The translations under genes were made by a program, and so were the position numbers. From Jiella avicenniae (GTDB taxonomy: Bacteria; Pseudomonadota; Alphaproteobacteria; Rhizobiales; Rhizobiaceae): 64,000 nucleotides of DNA. How positions within the stretch are numbered: position 1 is the stretch's first letter; every line of letters starts with the position of its first letter. A model generated the notes under the pieces. That model had not been told where the DNA came from. It did not search any database and was given only the letters and a program-made list of their open reading frames with translations. Positions 50,032-59,524 of this stretch are shown here, piece by piece. The stretch lies in NCBI RefSeq assembly GCF_021390325.1, contig NZ_JAJUWU010000003.1:1-64000 (forward strand), in the 5' to 3' direction.

Positions 50032-51312
50032 ATGGCTCCGCCTGCACGCAATATCGATACCCACGGGGTGCCCTACCGGGAACTCGTCTTGATGGTCGCC
50101 TGCCTGATGGCGATGAACGCCGCTGCGATCGACATCTTCATTCCTGCCCTCCAGGACATCGGCAAGGCGCTCGACGTCGGCGACGCCAACCAGCGCCAGT
50201 TCGTCATCACCGCCTATCTGCTCGGCTTCGGCCTCGGGCAGATCGCCTATGGGCCGCTCAGCGACCGCTTCGGGCGGCGGCCGCTCTTGCTCTTCGGCAT
50301 TGCCGTCTACGTCGCCGCAGCGGGCATCGCGACGTTCTCTTCCAGCTTCACCATGCTGCTCACCATGCGCCTGATCCAGGGCCTGGGTGCCGCCGCGACA
50401 CGGGTGATCGCCGTTTCCGTGGTGCGCGACTGCTTCGGCGGACGGCAGATGGCGAGCGTCATGTCGCTGGTGATGATGGTGTTCATGGCCATTCCCGTCC
50501 TCGCGCCGAACATCGGCCAGGGCATCATGCTGTTCGGCTCGTGGCGGGAGATCTTCGTGGTGGTCGCGCTGTTCGGCGCCGGCGTCGGCATCTGGTCGTC
50601 GCTGCGGCTGCCGGAAACGCTGGCGCCCGAAAACCGCCGCGAACTGACCGGCAAACGCGTCGCCGAGGCCTTCCGGATCGTCCTGACCAATCGCGTCGCC
50701 TTCGGCTACACCATCGCCACGGCGATGATCTTCGGCGTCCTGTTCGGCTTCATCAATCAGGCCGAACAGATCTATACCGGCGCCTACGGCCTCGGCCCGT
50801 ATTTCACCCTGGTCTTTTCCGCCACGGCGATCTTCATGGCGCTCGCCTCCTTCGCCAATTCGCGGCTGGTGGAGCGGTTCGGCATGCGGCGGCTCTCCCA
50901 CGGCGCGCTGATCGTCTTCATGGCGACCGCCGCCCTTCACCTCGTCGTCGCCTGGCTCTGCGGGGGTGCGGCTCCGCTGTGGTTCTTCATCCCGGTGATG
51001 ACCTTCAATTTCTGCATCTTCGGCTTCATCGGAACGAACTTCAACGCTCTCGCCATGGACCCGCTCGGCCATGTCGCCGGCACGGCGTCGTCGGTGCTGG
51101 GCTTCATGCAGACCTTCGGCGGCGGTCTCGTGGGCGCCTTCCTCGGCTATCTCTACGACGGGACGCTCGTCCCGCTGCTCATCGGTTTCATCGTTCTGTC
51201 GGGCTTGTCGACCCTCTGCGTCTTCCTTGCCGAGGGCCGGCTGTTCGACGCCAAATACGACGACTCCACCGGGCCGCACGCCACGCCTGCCGAGGCCCGA
51301 GCCGCCGAGTGA
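50032..51312 (+). CDS. MFS multidrug efflux transporter, Bcr/CflA subfamily
   Basis: A 426-residue, 12-TM drug:H+ antiporter of the DHA1 family. Motif A-like GPLSDRFGRRPLLLFGIAVY follows TM2, and the D1/motif B region is RLIQGLGAAATRVIAVSVVR. TM1 ends in IDIFIPALQDIGKAL. I start at ATG 50032 (MAPPARN); an earlier Met in frame at 50005 lacks a ribosome-binding site. Substrate cannot be predicted. It is convergent with the inositol-phosphatase-family gene, with a shared hairpin between. Confidence 0.9.
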   Translation: MAPPARNIDTHGVPYRELVLMVACLMAMNAAAIDIFIPALQDIGKALDVGDANQRQFVITAYLLGFGLGQIAYGPLSDRFGRRPLLLFGIAVYVAAAGIATFSSSFTMLLTMRLIQGLGAAATRVIAVSVVRDCFGGRQMASVMSLVMMVFMAIPVLAPNIGQGIMLFGSWREIFVVVALFGAGVGIWSSLRLPETLAPENRRELTGKRVAEAFRIVLTNRVAFGYTIATAMIFGVLFGFINQAEQIYTGAYGLGPYFTLVFSATAIFMALASFANSRLVERFGMRRLSHGALIVFMATAALHLVVAWLCGGAAPLWFFIPVMTFNFCIFGFIGTNFNALAMDPLGHVAGTASSVLGFMQTFGGGLVGAFLGYLYDGTLVPLLIGFIVLSGLSTLCVFLAEGRLFDAKYDDSTGPHATPAEARAAE

Positions 51313-51338
51313 ACCGACGAGATCGCGAGACGACGTGG

Positions 51339-51364
51339 AAATGGCCGGCAATCGCCGGCCATTT
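51339..51364. terminator. Bidirectional hairpin terminator
   Basis: An 11-bp perfect stem (51339-51349 with 51354-51364) lies between convergent genes; the stem ends are A/T, giving T runs on both strands. Confidence 0.8.
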
Positions 51365-51483
51365 GCTTTCCTGCGCCCGGCAAATGAAAACGGTCTTTCG
51401 GGCGCGCGACGCGCGTAGCGGGCATCACGCGCACTGTTGGGCGCACCCTCGAAGCGCGACGCCCGCCGGCATGGAGCCGGGTC

Positions 51484-52311
51484 TCAAGCCCCGGGAAACA
51501 GGCCCTCGCGCGCCGCATGCCAGCTCTCTTCGCTGCCGGCGGCGATCAGCGTGCCCTGCCGGTCCCGCGGCGTGTAGGGCGTGCCGTCGATCTTGGCGAC
51601 ATGACCGCCCGCCTCGGTGGCGATGAGGACGCCCGGCAGATGGTCCCAGGGCATCAGCTTCGAATAGACCGCGAACTGCGACCCGCCGGAGGCGAGCAGG
51701 CGATATTCGTGCCCGGCACAGCGGAGATTGGCACTGACCTTCACGTCACCCAACCGCGGCAGGACGGCCTTCTTCAGCTCCGCCGGGAAGTAGGTGTAGC
51801 TGACGCAGCCGACCGCCTCGGACAGAGGCACGTGCGCGGCCGTCGCGAGCGGAAACGTCTCGCCCGTGGCGAGCCGGCGCTGCGCGCCCGCGCCCTTCTC
51901 GGCGAGCATGCAGTCGTCGCCGAGCGGGTCGTAGATGAGACCAGCAACCGTCTCGCCGCGGCTGACGACGGCCATCATCACGGCGAACAGAGGAACGCCG
52001 GCGGCAAAATTCGCCGTGCCGTCGATCGGATCGACGACGACGGCGAGGTCGGCCTCGTCGAGCCGGGCGAGCAGCGAGGCGTCCGCGGCGACGGACTCTT
52101 CGCCGACGAACAGGGCGTCCGGCAGAAGACTCCGGCATTCGCGGGCGATGAACCGCTCGGCCGCCTCGTCGGCCTCGGTCACGAGATCGGTGGCGGAGGT
52201 CTTCTCGCGGATGTCGCCGTCGGAGAGATTGCGGAAGCGCGGCATGATCTCGGCCTTGGCGGCCTCGCGCAGGAGATCGGCGAGGCGGGCGACGTCGATG
52301 GTGGCGGTCAA
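51484..52311 (-). CDS. Inositol monophosphatase family protein
   Basis: About 275 residues. The Mg-dependent phosphatase motifs are GEES (metal site 1), [20 protein letters not shown] (metal sites) and [16 protein letters not shown]. Substrate may be inositol phosphate, a nucleotide or another phosphomonoester. There is no ATG or GTG near the family start; the best choice is TTG 52311, which overlaps the ttcA stop as TTGA and starts L-T-A-T-I-D. This makes it translationally coupled to ttcA. Confidence 0.8.
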   Translation of the reverse strand: MTATIDVARLADLLREAAKAEIMPRFRNLSDGDIREKTSATDLVTEADEAAERFIARECRSLLPDALFVGEESVAADASLLARLDEADLAVVVDPIDGTANFAAGVPLFAVMMAVVSRGETVAGLIYDPLGDDCMLAEKGAGAQRRLATGETFPLATAAHVPLSEAVGCVSYTYFPAELKKAVLPRLGDVKVSANLRCAGHEYRLLASGGSQFAVYSKLMPWDHLPGVLIATEAGGHVAKIDGTPYTPRDRQGTLIAAGSEESWHAAREGLFPGA

Positions 52312-53219
52312 GCGTCTGGTCCTTGTTTGAGCGACAGTCCGGCGAAGTCGAAGAGGCTCGCATCGACGAGATGGCCCGGCCGGACGTTCGCGAGCGCGCG
52401 CGTCATGACGGTCTTGCGGCCGGGATAGCGGGCCTCGATCTCGTCGAGCATCGTCTTGGTGAGATTGCGCTGCAGGCCGTCCTGGCTGCCGCAGAGATCG
52501 CAGGGAATGATCGGGAAGCGCATGGCCGCGGCGAAGCGCTCCAGATCGCTCTCGGCCGACTGGATCAGCGGCCTGAGGACGAAGAGGTCGCCTTCGTCGT
52601 TGACGAGCTTGGCCGGCATCGCCGACAGCCGACCGCCATGCAGGAGGTTCATGAAGAAGGTTTCGAGGCAGTCGTCGCGGTGATGGCCGAGGACGAGCGC
52701 CTCGCAGCCCTCTTCGCGGGCGATCCGGTAGAGATGGCCGCGCCTGAGACGCGAGCAGAGCGAGCAATAGGTGGCGCCTTCCGGCACCTTGTCGGTGACG
52801 ACGGAATAGGTGTCGCGATATTCGATCCGGTGGGCGATGCCGTTGGCGCTCAGCCACTCCGGCAGGACGTGTTTGGGAAAGTTCGGCTGACCCTGGTCGA
52901 GATTGCAGGCGAGAAGATCGACCGGCAGCAGGCCGCGCCATTTGAGATCGTGGAGCAGCGCGAGCAGCGCGTAGGAATCCTTGCCGCCGGAGATCGCGAC
53001 GAGCCAGCGGGCGCCCGGTCGCACCATGGCGAAGCGCTCGAGCGTTTCGCGCATTTCTCGCAGCAGACGCTTGCGCAGCTTCTTGAAGCCCACCGTCGAC
53101 GGCACGTCGCGAAACAGCGGATGGGCCCCCGCGCCGGTGTCGTCGGCGTCGTTTCCGAGAGCCGCACCGTCGATTGCTGGCTTGTCGAAATGCGTCTTCG
53201 CCTCTTCTGCCTCAAGCAT
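52308..53219 (-). CDS. ttcA: tRNA 2-thiocytidine biosynthesis protein TtcA
   Basis: A 303-residue PP-loop enzyme thiolating C32 of tRNA. The ATP loop is SGGKDS in [18 protein letters not shown], and the Fe-S cysteines are CSLC (in [12 protein letters not shown]) and the third in PCDLCGSQ. The N-terminal 40 residues are polar and variable. It is first of a two-gene unit with the phosphatase-family gene. Confidence 0.95.
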   Translation of the reverse strand: MLEAEEAKTHFDKPAIDGAALGNDADDTGAGAHPLFRDVPSTVGFKKLRKRLLREMRETLERFAMVRPGARWLVAISGGKDSYALLALLHDLKWRGLLPVDLLACNLDQGQPNFPKHVLPEWLSANGIAHRIEYRDTYSVVTDKVPEGATYCSLCSRLRRGHLYRIAREEGCEALVLGHHRDDCLETFFMNLLHGGRLSAMPAKLVNDEGDLFVLRPLIQSAESDLERFAAAMRFPIIPCDLCGSQDGLQRNLTKTMLDEIEARYPGRKTVMTRALANVRPGHLVDASLFDFAGLSLKQGPDA

Positions 53220-53607
53220 GGATCACCTCGCAAGTTGCGAGGCCGGTTTAGAGGGCCGGGCAGGAAAACGGAAGAGCGCGCGGCGCGGACACTGTGCCCG
53301 CCCTTCCATTCTTTCGATGTGCCCCAAGCTCTAGCGGGCCGCCGTGGAGGCGGACTTCACTTGTCATGCGAGCGGGCTGCAAAAGCCACACACAGCGCGC
53401 CTGACGGCAGATGCGAGAACAGGACATCTGTAAAGCTGCGCCACATGACCCGTTCCTTCACGGGTCTTCCGCCGGTGCAGTGAGTCTATACCATGACTTT
53501 TGCCATGACAGCGACGTTGAGTCGGGTGGATGGACTAGTTTCGGCCTGAGCAAAAATGCGACGTTCCGAAACCGGTGTCGCGCTGGATTGTTCGGCAGTT
53601 GGATGCA
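53220..53607. other. 388-bp spacer without a supported gene
   Basis: It includes the ttcA promoter side and an A/T-richer middle (53480-53600). A plus-strand frame at 53411-53671 has no family features or good ribosome-binding site. Confidence 0.5.
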
Positions 53608-54033
53608 CTACAGGCACGGGTTCCAAACCGGCTTTCGCGGTACCGACAATATGTCGTCCAAGCCCGACTGAAACTTTGCGGCGCCGAAATTTAGAATAAG
53701 TATCTCAAGAAATCCACCCTCCGCCGACATGAGCACATTGCACTGTGTGGGGGGAGAGTTACGAGCCTGCCGCTCGGTGAATCCTGCGGCCTGCTGCCGT
53801 GTCCAGCCATTCGCGACCTCGAACTCTTCCAGGCGCCGCAGCGACTTGGCGAGGTTGCGAATCTCCGTCTTCTTTTCCGGGACACATCGTTGAGCAAGAG
53901 CCCAGGCGGTGGCCACAAGCGAGTGGACGCATAGGATCGCCCCTTTGCCCGAGCCGTCGATCTCCAAGGATCGCTCCTCGGCGGTAGCGGAGATCGTACC
54001 GAGACACAGGACCAAAATCAGCGCCAGTCGCAT
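53608..54033 (-). CDS. Small secreted protein, unknown
   Basis: A 141-residue protein. The signal peptide LALILVLCLGTISATA is followed by a mature domain with ILCVHSLVATAWALAQRCVP and LAKSLRRLEEFEVANGWTRQ (two to four cysteines). GGAG lies nine bases before ATG 54033. Base composition is lower in GC than the adjacent rpsD. No family is recognised. It lies downstream of a strong rpsD terminator, so it needs its own promoter. Confidence 0.65.
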   Translation of the reverse strand: MRLALILVLCLGTISATAEERSLEIDGSGKGAILCVHSLVATAWALAQRCVPEKKTEIRNLAKSLRRLEEFEVANGWTRQQAAGFTERQARNSPPTQCNVLMSAEGGFLEILILNFGAAKFQSGLDDILSVPRKPVWNPCL

Positions 54034-54047
54034 CGAATCAGAGCTCC

Positions 54048-54082
54048 AAAAAGAAAGGCCGCACCTGCAGGCGCGGCCTTTC
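54048..54082 (-). terminator. Rho-independent terminator after rpsD
   Basis: A 10-bp perfect stem (54053-54062 with 54073-54082) is followed on the minus strand by a run of T. Confidence 0.92.
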
Positions 54083-54104
54083 TCGATGTAGAGCAGAATG
54101 AATA

Positions 54105-54722
54105 TCAGCGCGAGTAGAACTCGACCACCAGGTTCGGCTCCATCTGGACGGCGTAAGGCACGTCGTGGAGGCCCGGAACGCGGAGATAGGTCGCGACCAT
54201 CTTGTGGTGGTCGACCTCGATGTAGTCCGGCACGTCGCGCTCGGCGAGCTGCGTCGCCTCGATGACGGCGACGTTCTGCTTGGACTTTTCGCGAACCTCG
54301 ATCACGTCGCCCGGCTTGCAGACGTAGGACTGGATGTTCGTGCGAACGCCGTTGACGTTGACGTGGCCGTGATTGACGAACTGGCGCGCGGCGAAGACCG
54401 TCGGGACGAACTTCGCCCGGTAGACGATGGCGTCGAGCCGGCTCTCGAGCAGGCCGATCAGGTTCTCCGAGGTGTCGCCCTTCTTGCGGGCCGCCTCGGC
54501 GTAGATCTTGTGGAACTGCTTCTCGCGGATGTCGCCGTAATAGCCCTTCAGCTTCTGCTTGGCGCGAAGCTGCACGCCGAAGTCGCTGACCTTGCCCTTG
54601 CGGCGCTGGCCGTGCTGGCCCGGGCCGTACTGACGGCGATTCACCGGGGACTTCGGGCGTCCCCAGATGTTTTCGCCCATGCGGCGATCGATCTTGTATT
54701 TCGACGATGTGCGCTTGGTCAT
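54105..54722 (-). CDS. rpsD: 30S ribosomal protein S4
   Basis: A 205-residue S4 that nucleates 30S assembly. It begins [20 protein letters not shown] and carries the S4 RNA-binding fold [20 protein letters not shown] and [17 protein letters not shown]. The start at ATG 54722 has AAGGAAA upstream; an extended frame to 54776 is not conserved. It is monocistronic, not in an S13-S11-rpoA cluster, as usual for alphaproteobacteria. Confidence 0.97.
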   Translation of the reverse strand: MTKRTSSKYKIDRRMGENIWGRPKSPVNRRQYGPGQHGQRRKGKVSDFGVQLRAKQKLKGYYGDIREKQFHKIYAEAARKKGDTSENLIGLLESRLDAIVYRAKFVPTVFAARQFVNHGHVNVNGVRTNIQSYVCKPGDVIEVREKSKQNVAVIEATQLAERDVPDYIEVDHHKMVATYLRVPGLHDVPYAVQMEPNLVVEFYSR

Positions 54723-54851
54723 CGCATTTCCTTTTGGCAAAACATGTAGGCCCGCGGATCGCCCACGGGCCGGCAAGGAAACGCGCCCTCCTCTGCCCCG
54801 AAGGGCCGACAGAACCGCATGGGCACAAACCGACGCAGCTCACGGGACACG

Positions 54852-54886
54852 TTGAAAACCGGCCGGAGCGGTGCTCCAGCCGGTTG
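54852..54886 (-). terminator. Hairpin terminator after the Pmp3-type gene
   Basis: A seven-plus-five base-pair stem with one mismatch (54857-54869 with 54873-54885) is followed on the minus strand by TTTT. Confidence 0.7.
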
Positions 54887-54954
54887 GCGGGGTTGTTAGG
54901 CGGATGTCGTGGAGATGTCAACAGCGCCGCGGATAGTCGCGCCGCCGGAGCCGC

Positions 54955-55113
54955 TCAGTATTTCGCGATCACCCACACCGCGTGAACGATGCCGGGGATA
55001 TAGCCGAAGATCGTCAGCAGGATGTTGATCCAGAAATGCTTGCCGAGGCCGACCTGCAGGAAGACACCGAGCGGCGGCAGGAGAATGGCGAGGATGATGC
55101 GGACGATATCCAT
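54955..55113 (-). CDS. Pmp3/YqaE-family small membrane protein
   Basis: A 52-residue protein of the UPF0057 family. It reads MDIVRIILAILLPPLGVFLQ, then GKHFWINILLTIFGYIPGIV and HAVWVIAKY, with two membrane helices. GGAGG lies seven bases before the ATG at 55113. Members are induced by salt or membrane stress. A perfect EcfG-type promoter lies 32 bases upstream of the ATG. Confidence 0.93.
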   Translation of the reverse strand: MDIVRIILAILLPPLGVFLQVGLGKHFWINILLTIFGYIPGIVHAVWVIAKY

Positions 55114-55145
55114 GGACAGGCCTCCGTTGGAAGATTTGTGACCTT

Positions 55146-55170
55146 AACGTGGTGATGTGACGCCCGTTCC
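55146..55170 (-). promoter_or_regulatory. EcfG-type general stress promoter
   Basis: On the minus strand GGAAC (55170-55166) is followed after exactly 16 bases by CGTT (55149-55146), the EcfG consensus of alphaproteobacterial general stress genes. Confidence 0.8.
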
Positions 55171-55282
55171 GCCTTCTCGCCCGTAAGGAAGGCCCCGCTT
55201 TCGCCATTTCCGGCATGCACTGTCCGCATGAGGCGAAAAGCGCCCGACCCTACCGCTCAGCCAGACGAGGAGAGCGTCTCCC

Positions 55283-55798
55283 GTGCCTTTCACCACCGCC
55301 CTCATTCGCTGCGTCACCCTCGTCGGGGCGCTCGCCGTCGTTCCGTCGAGCGAGGCGGCGACGGACTATCTCTCCCGATTCGACGGCTCATGGCGGGGCG
55401 GCGGCAGCGTCACCGTCAGGCAGTTGCCATCCCCGGTCGACGTCTCCTGCAACGTCGCGGGAGACCGGCGCGGGGCGCGCTCCTTCTCGCTCGGCGGAAC
55501 CTGCCGCGCCATGCTTTTGATGAAGCGCCAGATCGGCGCGAACATCGCCTACGATCCGAGCTCGAGGCGCTATACGGGGACCTATACCGGCTCGACCAGC
55601 GGCCCGGCGCGGCTCGCCGGACGGCTGAAGGGCGACACGCTCGATCTCAGGGTCACCTGGGCGAAGAAGATCTACGACGACGACTATGCCCGCATGCTGA
55701 TCCGGAACACCGGCCGGGGCGCCTTCACCATGCAGGTGGTCGAGAAGATCGGCGGCCGAAACGTCGTCGTCTCTGACCTGACGTTCCGGGGCCGCTGA
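55283..55798 (+). CDS. Secreted protein, unknown
   Basis: A 171-residue protein starting at GTG. The signal peptide ends near VVPSSEAATD and is followed by a beta-rich domain (RFDGSWRGGGSVTVRQLPSP, YTGTYTGSTSGPARLAGRLK) with one pair of cysteines (DVSC, GGTC). It resembles rhizobial exported proteins of unknown role. It is monocistronic, between the Pmp3-type and thrS genes. Confidence 0.75.
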   Translation: MPFTTALIRCVTLVGALAVVPSSEAATDYLSRFDGSWRGGGSVTVRQLPSPVDVSCNVAGDRRGARSFSLGGTCRAMLLMKRQIGANIAYDPSSRRYTGTYTGSTSGPARLAGRLKGDTLDLRVTWAKKIYDDDYARMLIRNTGRGAFTMQVVEKIGGRNVVVSDLTFRGR

Positions 55799-55821
55799 GC
55801 GCGGCCCCGATCGATCGTCGT

Positions 55822-57849
55822 CTAAGCGGCGCTTCGGCCGGGGGCGACGGCGCGATCGGCCGCCTGACGCTTCAGGTCCGGCGGCACCGCCTCCTCGGAG
55901 AGCAGCAGCAGCGCCTCGTCGAGCGAAAGCGACCTCTGATCCTTCGAGCCGAGCCGGCGCATGTTGACCGTCCGCTCTTCGGCTTCCCGACGTCCGCAGA
56001 CCAGCATGACGGGCACCTTCGCCAGCGAGTGCTCGCGGACCTTGTAGTTGATCTTCTCGTTGCGAAGATCGACGCTCGCCCTCAGCCCCGCCGCCTTCAG
56101 CGCCGCGACCACCTCCATGGCGTAGTCGTCGGCCTCCGAGGTGATGGTGGCGACGACGACCTGCTCGGGCGCGAACCACAGCGGCATGTGGCCGGCGAAG
56201 TTCTCGATCAGGATGCCGAGGAAACGCTCCATCGAGCCGCAGATCGCCCGGTGGATCATCACCGGCTGCCGCTTCTCGGAGTTTTGATCGATGTAGAAGG
56301 CGCCGAAGCGCTCCGGCAGGTTGAAGTCGACCTGGGTCGTGCCGCACTGCCATTCGCGGCCAATGGCGTCCCTCAGGGTATATTCGAACTTCGGGCCGTA
56401 GAAGGCGCCTTCGCCGGGCAGGATGCCGGTCTTGATCTTGCCGCCGGAGCTTTCGGCGATCTCGTCCAGAACCTTGGTCATGATCGCCTCGGCGCGGTCC
56501 CAGCTCTCGTCCGAGCCGACGCGCTTTTCCGGGCGGGTCGACAGCTTGACCACGACTTCCTCGAAGCCGAAATCCTCGTAGACCGACAGGATCAGGTCGT
56601 TGATGCGCAGGCACTCGGCCGCCATCTGCTCCTCGGTGCAGAAGACGTGGGCGTCGTCCTGGGTGAAGCCGCGCACGCGCATCAGGCCGTGCAGCGCGCC
56701 GGACGGTTCGTAGCGATGGACGTTGCCGAATTCGGCAAGCCGGATCGGCAGTTCGCGGTAGGACTTCAGGCCGTGCTTGAAGATCTGGACGTGGCCCGGG
56801 CAGTTCATCGGCTTGATCGCGAAGACCCGGTGATCGGCCTCCTCGTCGTCGGGATGGGTGAAGGCGCGGGCCGACTTCACCGCGAACATGTTTTCCTGAT
56901 ACCAGCCCCAGTGGCCGGAGGTCTCCCACAGCGACTTGTCGAGGATCTGCGGGGCGTTCACCTCCTCATAGACGCCGTCGAGCCGCCGGCGCATGTAGGC
57001 GACGAGGGTCTGGAACATCTTCCAGCCCTTGCCGTGCCAGAAGACGACGCCCGGCCCCTCCTCCTGGAAATGGAAGAGATCCATTTCGCGGCCGAGCCGG
57101 CGATGGTCGCGCTTTTCGGCTTCCTCCAGCATGTGGAGGTAGGTCGCGAGCTGCTCCTTGGTCGCCCAGGCGGTGCCGTAGATGCGGCTGAGCATCGCAT
57201 TGTTCGAGTCGCCGCGCCAATAGGCGCCCGCGACCTTCATCAGCTTGAAATTCTCGCCGATGTGGCCGGTCGAGACCATGTGCGGCCCGCGGCAGAGATC
57301 GAACCACTCGCCCTGGGAATAGATCTTGAGATCCTGCCCCTCGGGGATCGCGTCGACCAGCTCGACCTTGTAGTTTTCGCCCTTGTCGCGAAAGACCTGC
57401 TTGGCCTTTTCGCGCGACCAGACGTCCTTGCTGAACGGCGCATTGCGGCGGATGATCTCGGCCATCTTCTTCTCGATGACCGGCAGGTCCTCGGGCGTGA
57501 AGGGCTCGTTCTTGGCGAAGTCGTAGTAAAAGCCGTTTTCGATCACCGGGCCGATGGTCACCTGGGTGCCGGGCCACAGCTCCTGCACGGCTTCCGCCAT
57601 CACATGGGCCGCGTCGTGACGGATGAGTTCCAGCGCCCGCGGATCGTCGCGGGTGAGAATTTCGAGCGCGCCGGAGCGGCCGACCGGATCGGCGAGATCG
57701 CGCACTTCGCCGTTCAGGGCGTAGGCCACGGCCTTCTTGGCCAGCGACTTGGAAATGCCGGCGGCGATCTCCGCGCCGCTGATCGCAGCGTCGAAGGAGC
57801 GTTCGGAACCATCGGGGAAAGAAAGGGAAACGGCCTCGGCCATCGTCAT
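55822..57849 (-). CDS. thrS: Threonyl-tRNA synthetase
   Basis: A 675-residue class II synthetase. N-terminal TGS/editing domains precede the catalytic core, with motif 1-like [20 protein letters not shown], motif 2 [20 protein letters not shown] and motif 3 [20 protein letters not shown]. The editing-site region [20 protein letters not shown]-type and the zinc-binding residues are intact. An in-frame ATG at 57843 has better ribosome-binding-site spacing. The C-terminus is a short tail. Confidence 0.97.
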   Translation of the reverse strand: MTMAEAVSLSFPDGSERSFDAAISGAEIAAGISKSLAKKAVAYALNGEVRDLADPVGRSGALEILTRDDPRALELIRHDAAHVMAEAVQELWPGTQVTIGPVIENGFYYDFAKNEPFTPEDLPVIEKKMAEIIRRNAPFSKDVWSREKAKQVFRDKGENYKVELVDAIPEGQDLKIYSQGEWFDLCRGPHMVSTGHIGENFKLMKVAGAYWRGDSNNAMLSRIYGTAWATKEQLATYLHMLEEAEKRDHRRLGREMDLFHFQEEGPGVVFWHGKGWKMFQTLVAYMRRRLDGVYEEVNAPQILDKSLWETSGHWGWYQENMFAVKSARAFTHPDDEEADHRVFAIKPMNCPGHVQIFKHGLKSYRELPIRLAEFGNVHRYEPSGALHGLMRVRGFTQDDAHVFCTEEQMAAECLRINDLILSVYEDFGFEEVVVKLSTRPEKRVGSDESWDRAEAIMTKVLDEIAESSGGKIKTGILPGEGAFYGPKFEYTLRDAIGREWQCGTTQVDFNLPERFGAFYIDQNSEKRQPVMIHRAICGSMERFLGILIENFAGHMPLWFAPEQVVVATITSEADDYAMEVVAALKAAGLRASVDLRNEKINYKVREHSLAKVPVMLVCGRREAEERTVNMRRLGSKDQRSLSLDEALLLLSEEAVPPDLKRQAADRAVAPGRSAA

Positions 57850-58040
57850 GTCTCCTGAAAGTCCAGTCCCGCCTACGAGCGCGGGTGGCTGTTTAAAATC
57901 GGCGGCACGGCCAGCCTGTGGTCGCCTCGGCCCTCATGGGCGCAGAGCCGCGATGAAGAGAACGGCATGGCGTTCTTCCCGGCGCGGCAGCGACCGTCCT
58001 ATAATCGGCGCGAACCGTCCTCTCAAGTAGGAAGCCGACG

Positions 58041-58633
58041 ATGGCGTCGCCAGCCAGTGGCCGCGGCAGCCGATGGATCCCGCCGAAGCGCATCCGGCCG
58101 ATCGCCATCGGCCTGTGCGTCGAGGACCGTCACGTCCTCCTGATGGAAGTGCTCGACGCCGAGGGCAGGCTCGTCGGTCACCGGCCGCCGGGTGGCGGCA
58201 TCGAGTTCATGGAAAGCGCGGAAGCGGCGGTGACGCGGGAGTTAGAGCGTCCTTTGTGCGTCCAATCGGACGCACAAAGGACGCTCTAAGCCATTGAATC
58301 TACGGATCGTGCTTTCCGAAAATCGATTCCGATTTTCGGGCCGATCCTGTAAAGGAAGAACTCGGCTGGCAGATCGCGGCGCCGCGGCTTCTTGCCACCT
58401 GCGAAAACCGCTTCGAGCACGATGGCCGGCCCGGCCACGAGATCGTCTTCATCTTCGCCGTCGAGCGACCGCAGGATGGGTCGCCGCCGCGAGAGGCCGG
58501 GCGCATCGACGTCGTCGACGGGGGGGTGGACGTGGTGATCCGCTGGATCCCCGTCGAAGAGGCTCTTGCCGGGGTGCTCTTCCCGCCTGCCCTGGCAAAG
58601 CTTCTCGCCGAGCGAGACACAGGGGGAGAATGA
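58041..58633 (+). pseudogene. Nudix hydrolase disrupted by a palindromic insertion
   Basis: The first part (to about 58244) reads a Nudix domain up to GGGIEFMESAEAAVTREL. A 107-bp insertion (58245-58351) adds a premature stop. The domain then resumes as EELGWQIAAPRLLATCENRF and RPGHEIVFIFAVERPQDGSP to a stop at 58631. Joining 58244 to 58352 recreates RELKEELGW, the full Nudix box, showing the gene was intact before insertion. Confidence 0.9.
58245..58351. mobile_element. MITE-like palindromic element with TA duplication
   Basis: The insert holds a perfect 22-bp inverted repeat (58242-58263 with 58268-58289; four-base loop) and a second perfect 10-bp hairpin (58316-58325 with 58330-58339). 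It is flanked by TA on both sides (58243-58244 and 58350-58351), as expected for a 2-bp TA target duplication. No transposase is encoded. The 105-bp body matches no other site I noticed in the window. Confidence 0.85.
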
Positions 58634-58642
58634 GGTGGGAGG

Positions 58643-58819
58643 CTACTCCATCTCCTCGGTCGGAGCCTCGGGCACGAATTTCTTGATCGACTCGATCGCC
58701 CGATGAGCGCCGGATTTCGACGCATAGCCCTCGGTCGAGAATATGACCTCGCTATTGTACTTGAAGCGAACGCGGTATTCGCCCGCCTTGTCCTTGTAGA
58801 CTTCGAACTTGTGGGCCAT
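58643..58819 (-). CDS. YegP-family (DUF1508) protein
   Basis: A 58-residue single YegP repeat: KFEVYKDKAGEYRVRFKYNS and SKSGAHRAIESIKKFVPEAP. AAGGA lies nine bases before the ATG at 58819. Many YegP proteins have two copies; this has one, with an acidic tail. Function is unknown. It is convergent with the broken Nudix gene. Confidence 0.85.
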   Translation of the reverse strand: MAHKFEVYKDKAGEYRVRFKYNSEVIFSTEGYASKSGAHRAIESIKKFVPEAPTEEME

Positions 58820-58899
58820 CGTCGCACATCCTTCTCTGCGTCGGCGAAAGGTCCGACGACGGGCGGCAAAAGTCAATCGCAGCGCCGCGCGCCATTCCG

Positions 58900-59166
58900 T
58901 CAGGCATCCGGCACGTTGTCGATACCATGCCCGCCGAAGGGCCCGCATTTCGCGACGCGCTTCGCCGACAGCCAGCCGCCGCGCCACAGGCCGTGCCGGG
59001 CGATCGCCTCATAGGCGTATTCGGAACAGGTGGGCAGGTGCCGGCAGTGGCCGCCGACGAGCGAGGAAAACGTCAGTTGATAAAGCCGGACGAAGCCGAC
59101 CCCGAACAGGCGGCCGGGCGTCTTGCGCCAGGGGCCGCCGTAGTTACGGGAGATCTTCGCCGGCAT
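58900..59166 (-). CDS. yidD: Membrane protein insertion efficiency factor YidD
   Basis: An 88-residue YidD acting near the YidC insertase. The signature CRHLPTCSEYAYEAIARHG (about residues 41-59) is intact, preceded by GFVRLYQLTFSSLVGG. The ATG at 59166 overlaps the HepT stop by 23 bp. Such yidD genes often lie beside the IscU-like/folE group in this order; here a toxin-antitoxin pair lies between. Confidence 0.93.
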   Translation of the reverse strand: MPAKISRNYGGPWRKTPGRLFGVGFVRLYQLTFSSLVGGHCRHLPTCSEYAYEAIARHGLWRGGWLSAKRVAKCGPFGGHGIDNVPDA

Positions 59167-59524
59167 CGGTCAGGATCGGTTCGAGGCTTCGGCTCAGAAT
59201 GACCACATCGTGGTTTGCGATATCCCACAGCCGCTCGAACGATATGCCATCGTAGCCATGGACGAGAAGGTTCCGCACTGCGACAGCAGGCCGAAGTTGC
59301 AAATCAGATCTGGCGTCGCAGAAACCAGGGTATTTCCTGACGATGCCTGCCGCAGCTTCTCCAACGAGTTCCACCGCCTTGGACAACGCCAGTTGGTGCA
59401 TCTGGCTGGTCTGGAGCAAGCCGATGTCCATGGCGGGCAGCAACTGTGCGACTCGTAGGCAAGCCACATGTAGTCCGACCAAGCGGTCGACGAGCCCCAC
59501 GGGTAGATCGGCGTCCTGCGTCAT
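59144..59524 (-). CDS. hepT: HepT HEPN toxin (DUF86)
   Basis: A 126-residue all-helical HEPN-fold RNase toxin. The RX4HXY motif is RNLLVHGY (R84, H89, Y91). In the studied MntA-HepT pair this Tyr is AMPylated by MntA to silence the toxin. The stop lies 23 bp inside yidD. It is coupled to mntA by a 4-bp ATGA overlap. Confidence 0.9.
   Translation of the reverse strand: MTQDADLPVGLVDRLVGLHVACLRVAQLLPAMDIGLLQTSQMHQLALSKAVELVGEAAAGIVRKYPGFCDARSDLQLRPAVAVRNLLVHGYDGISFERLWDIANHDVVILSRSLEPILTDAGEDLP

Noticed and set aside
53411-53671. A small plus-strand gene with five cysteines or fewer
   Set aside because: No ribosome-binding site, no signal peptide and no family features; likely chance.
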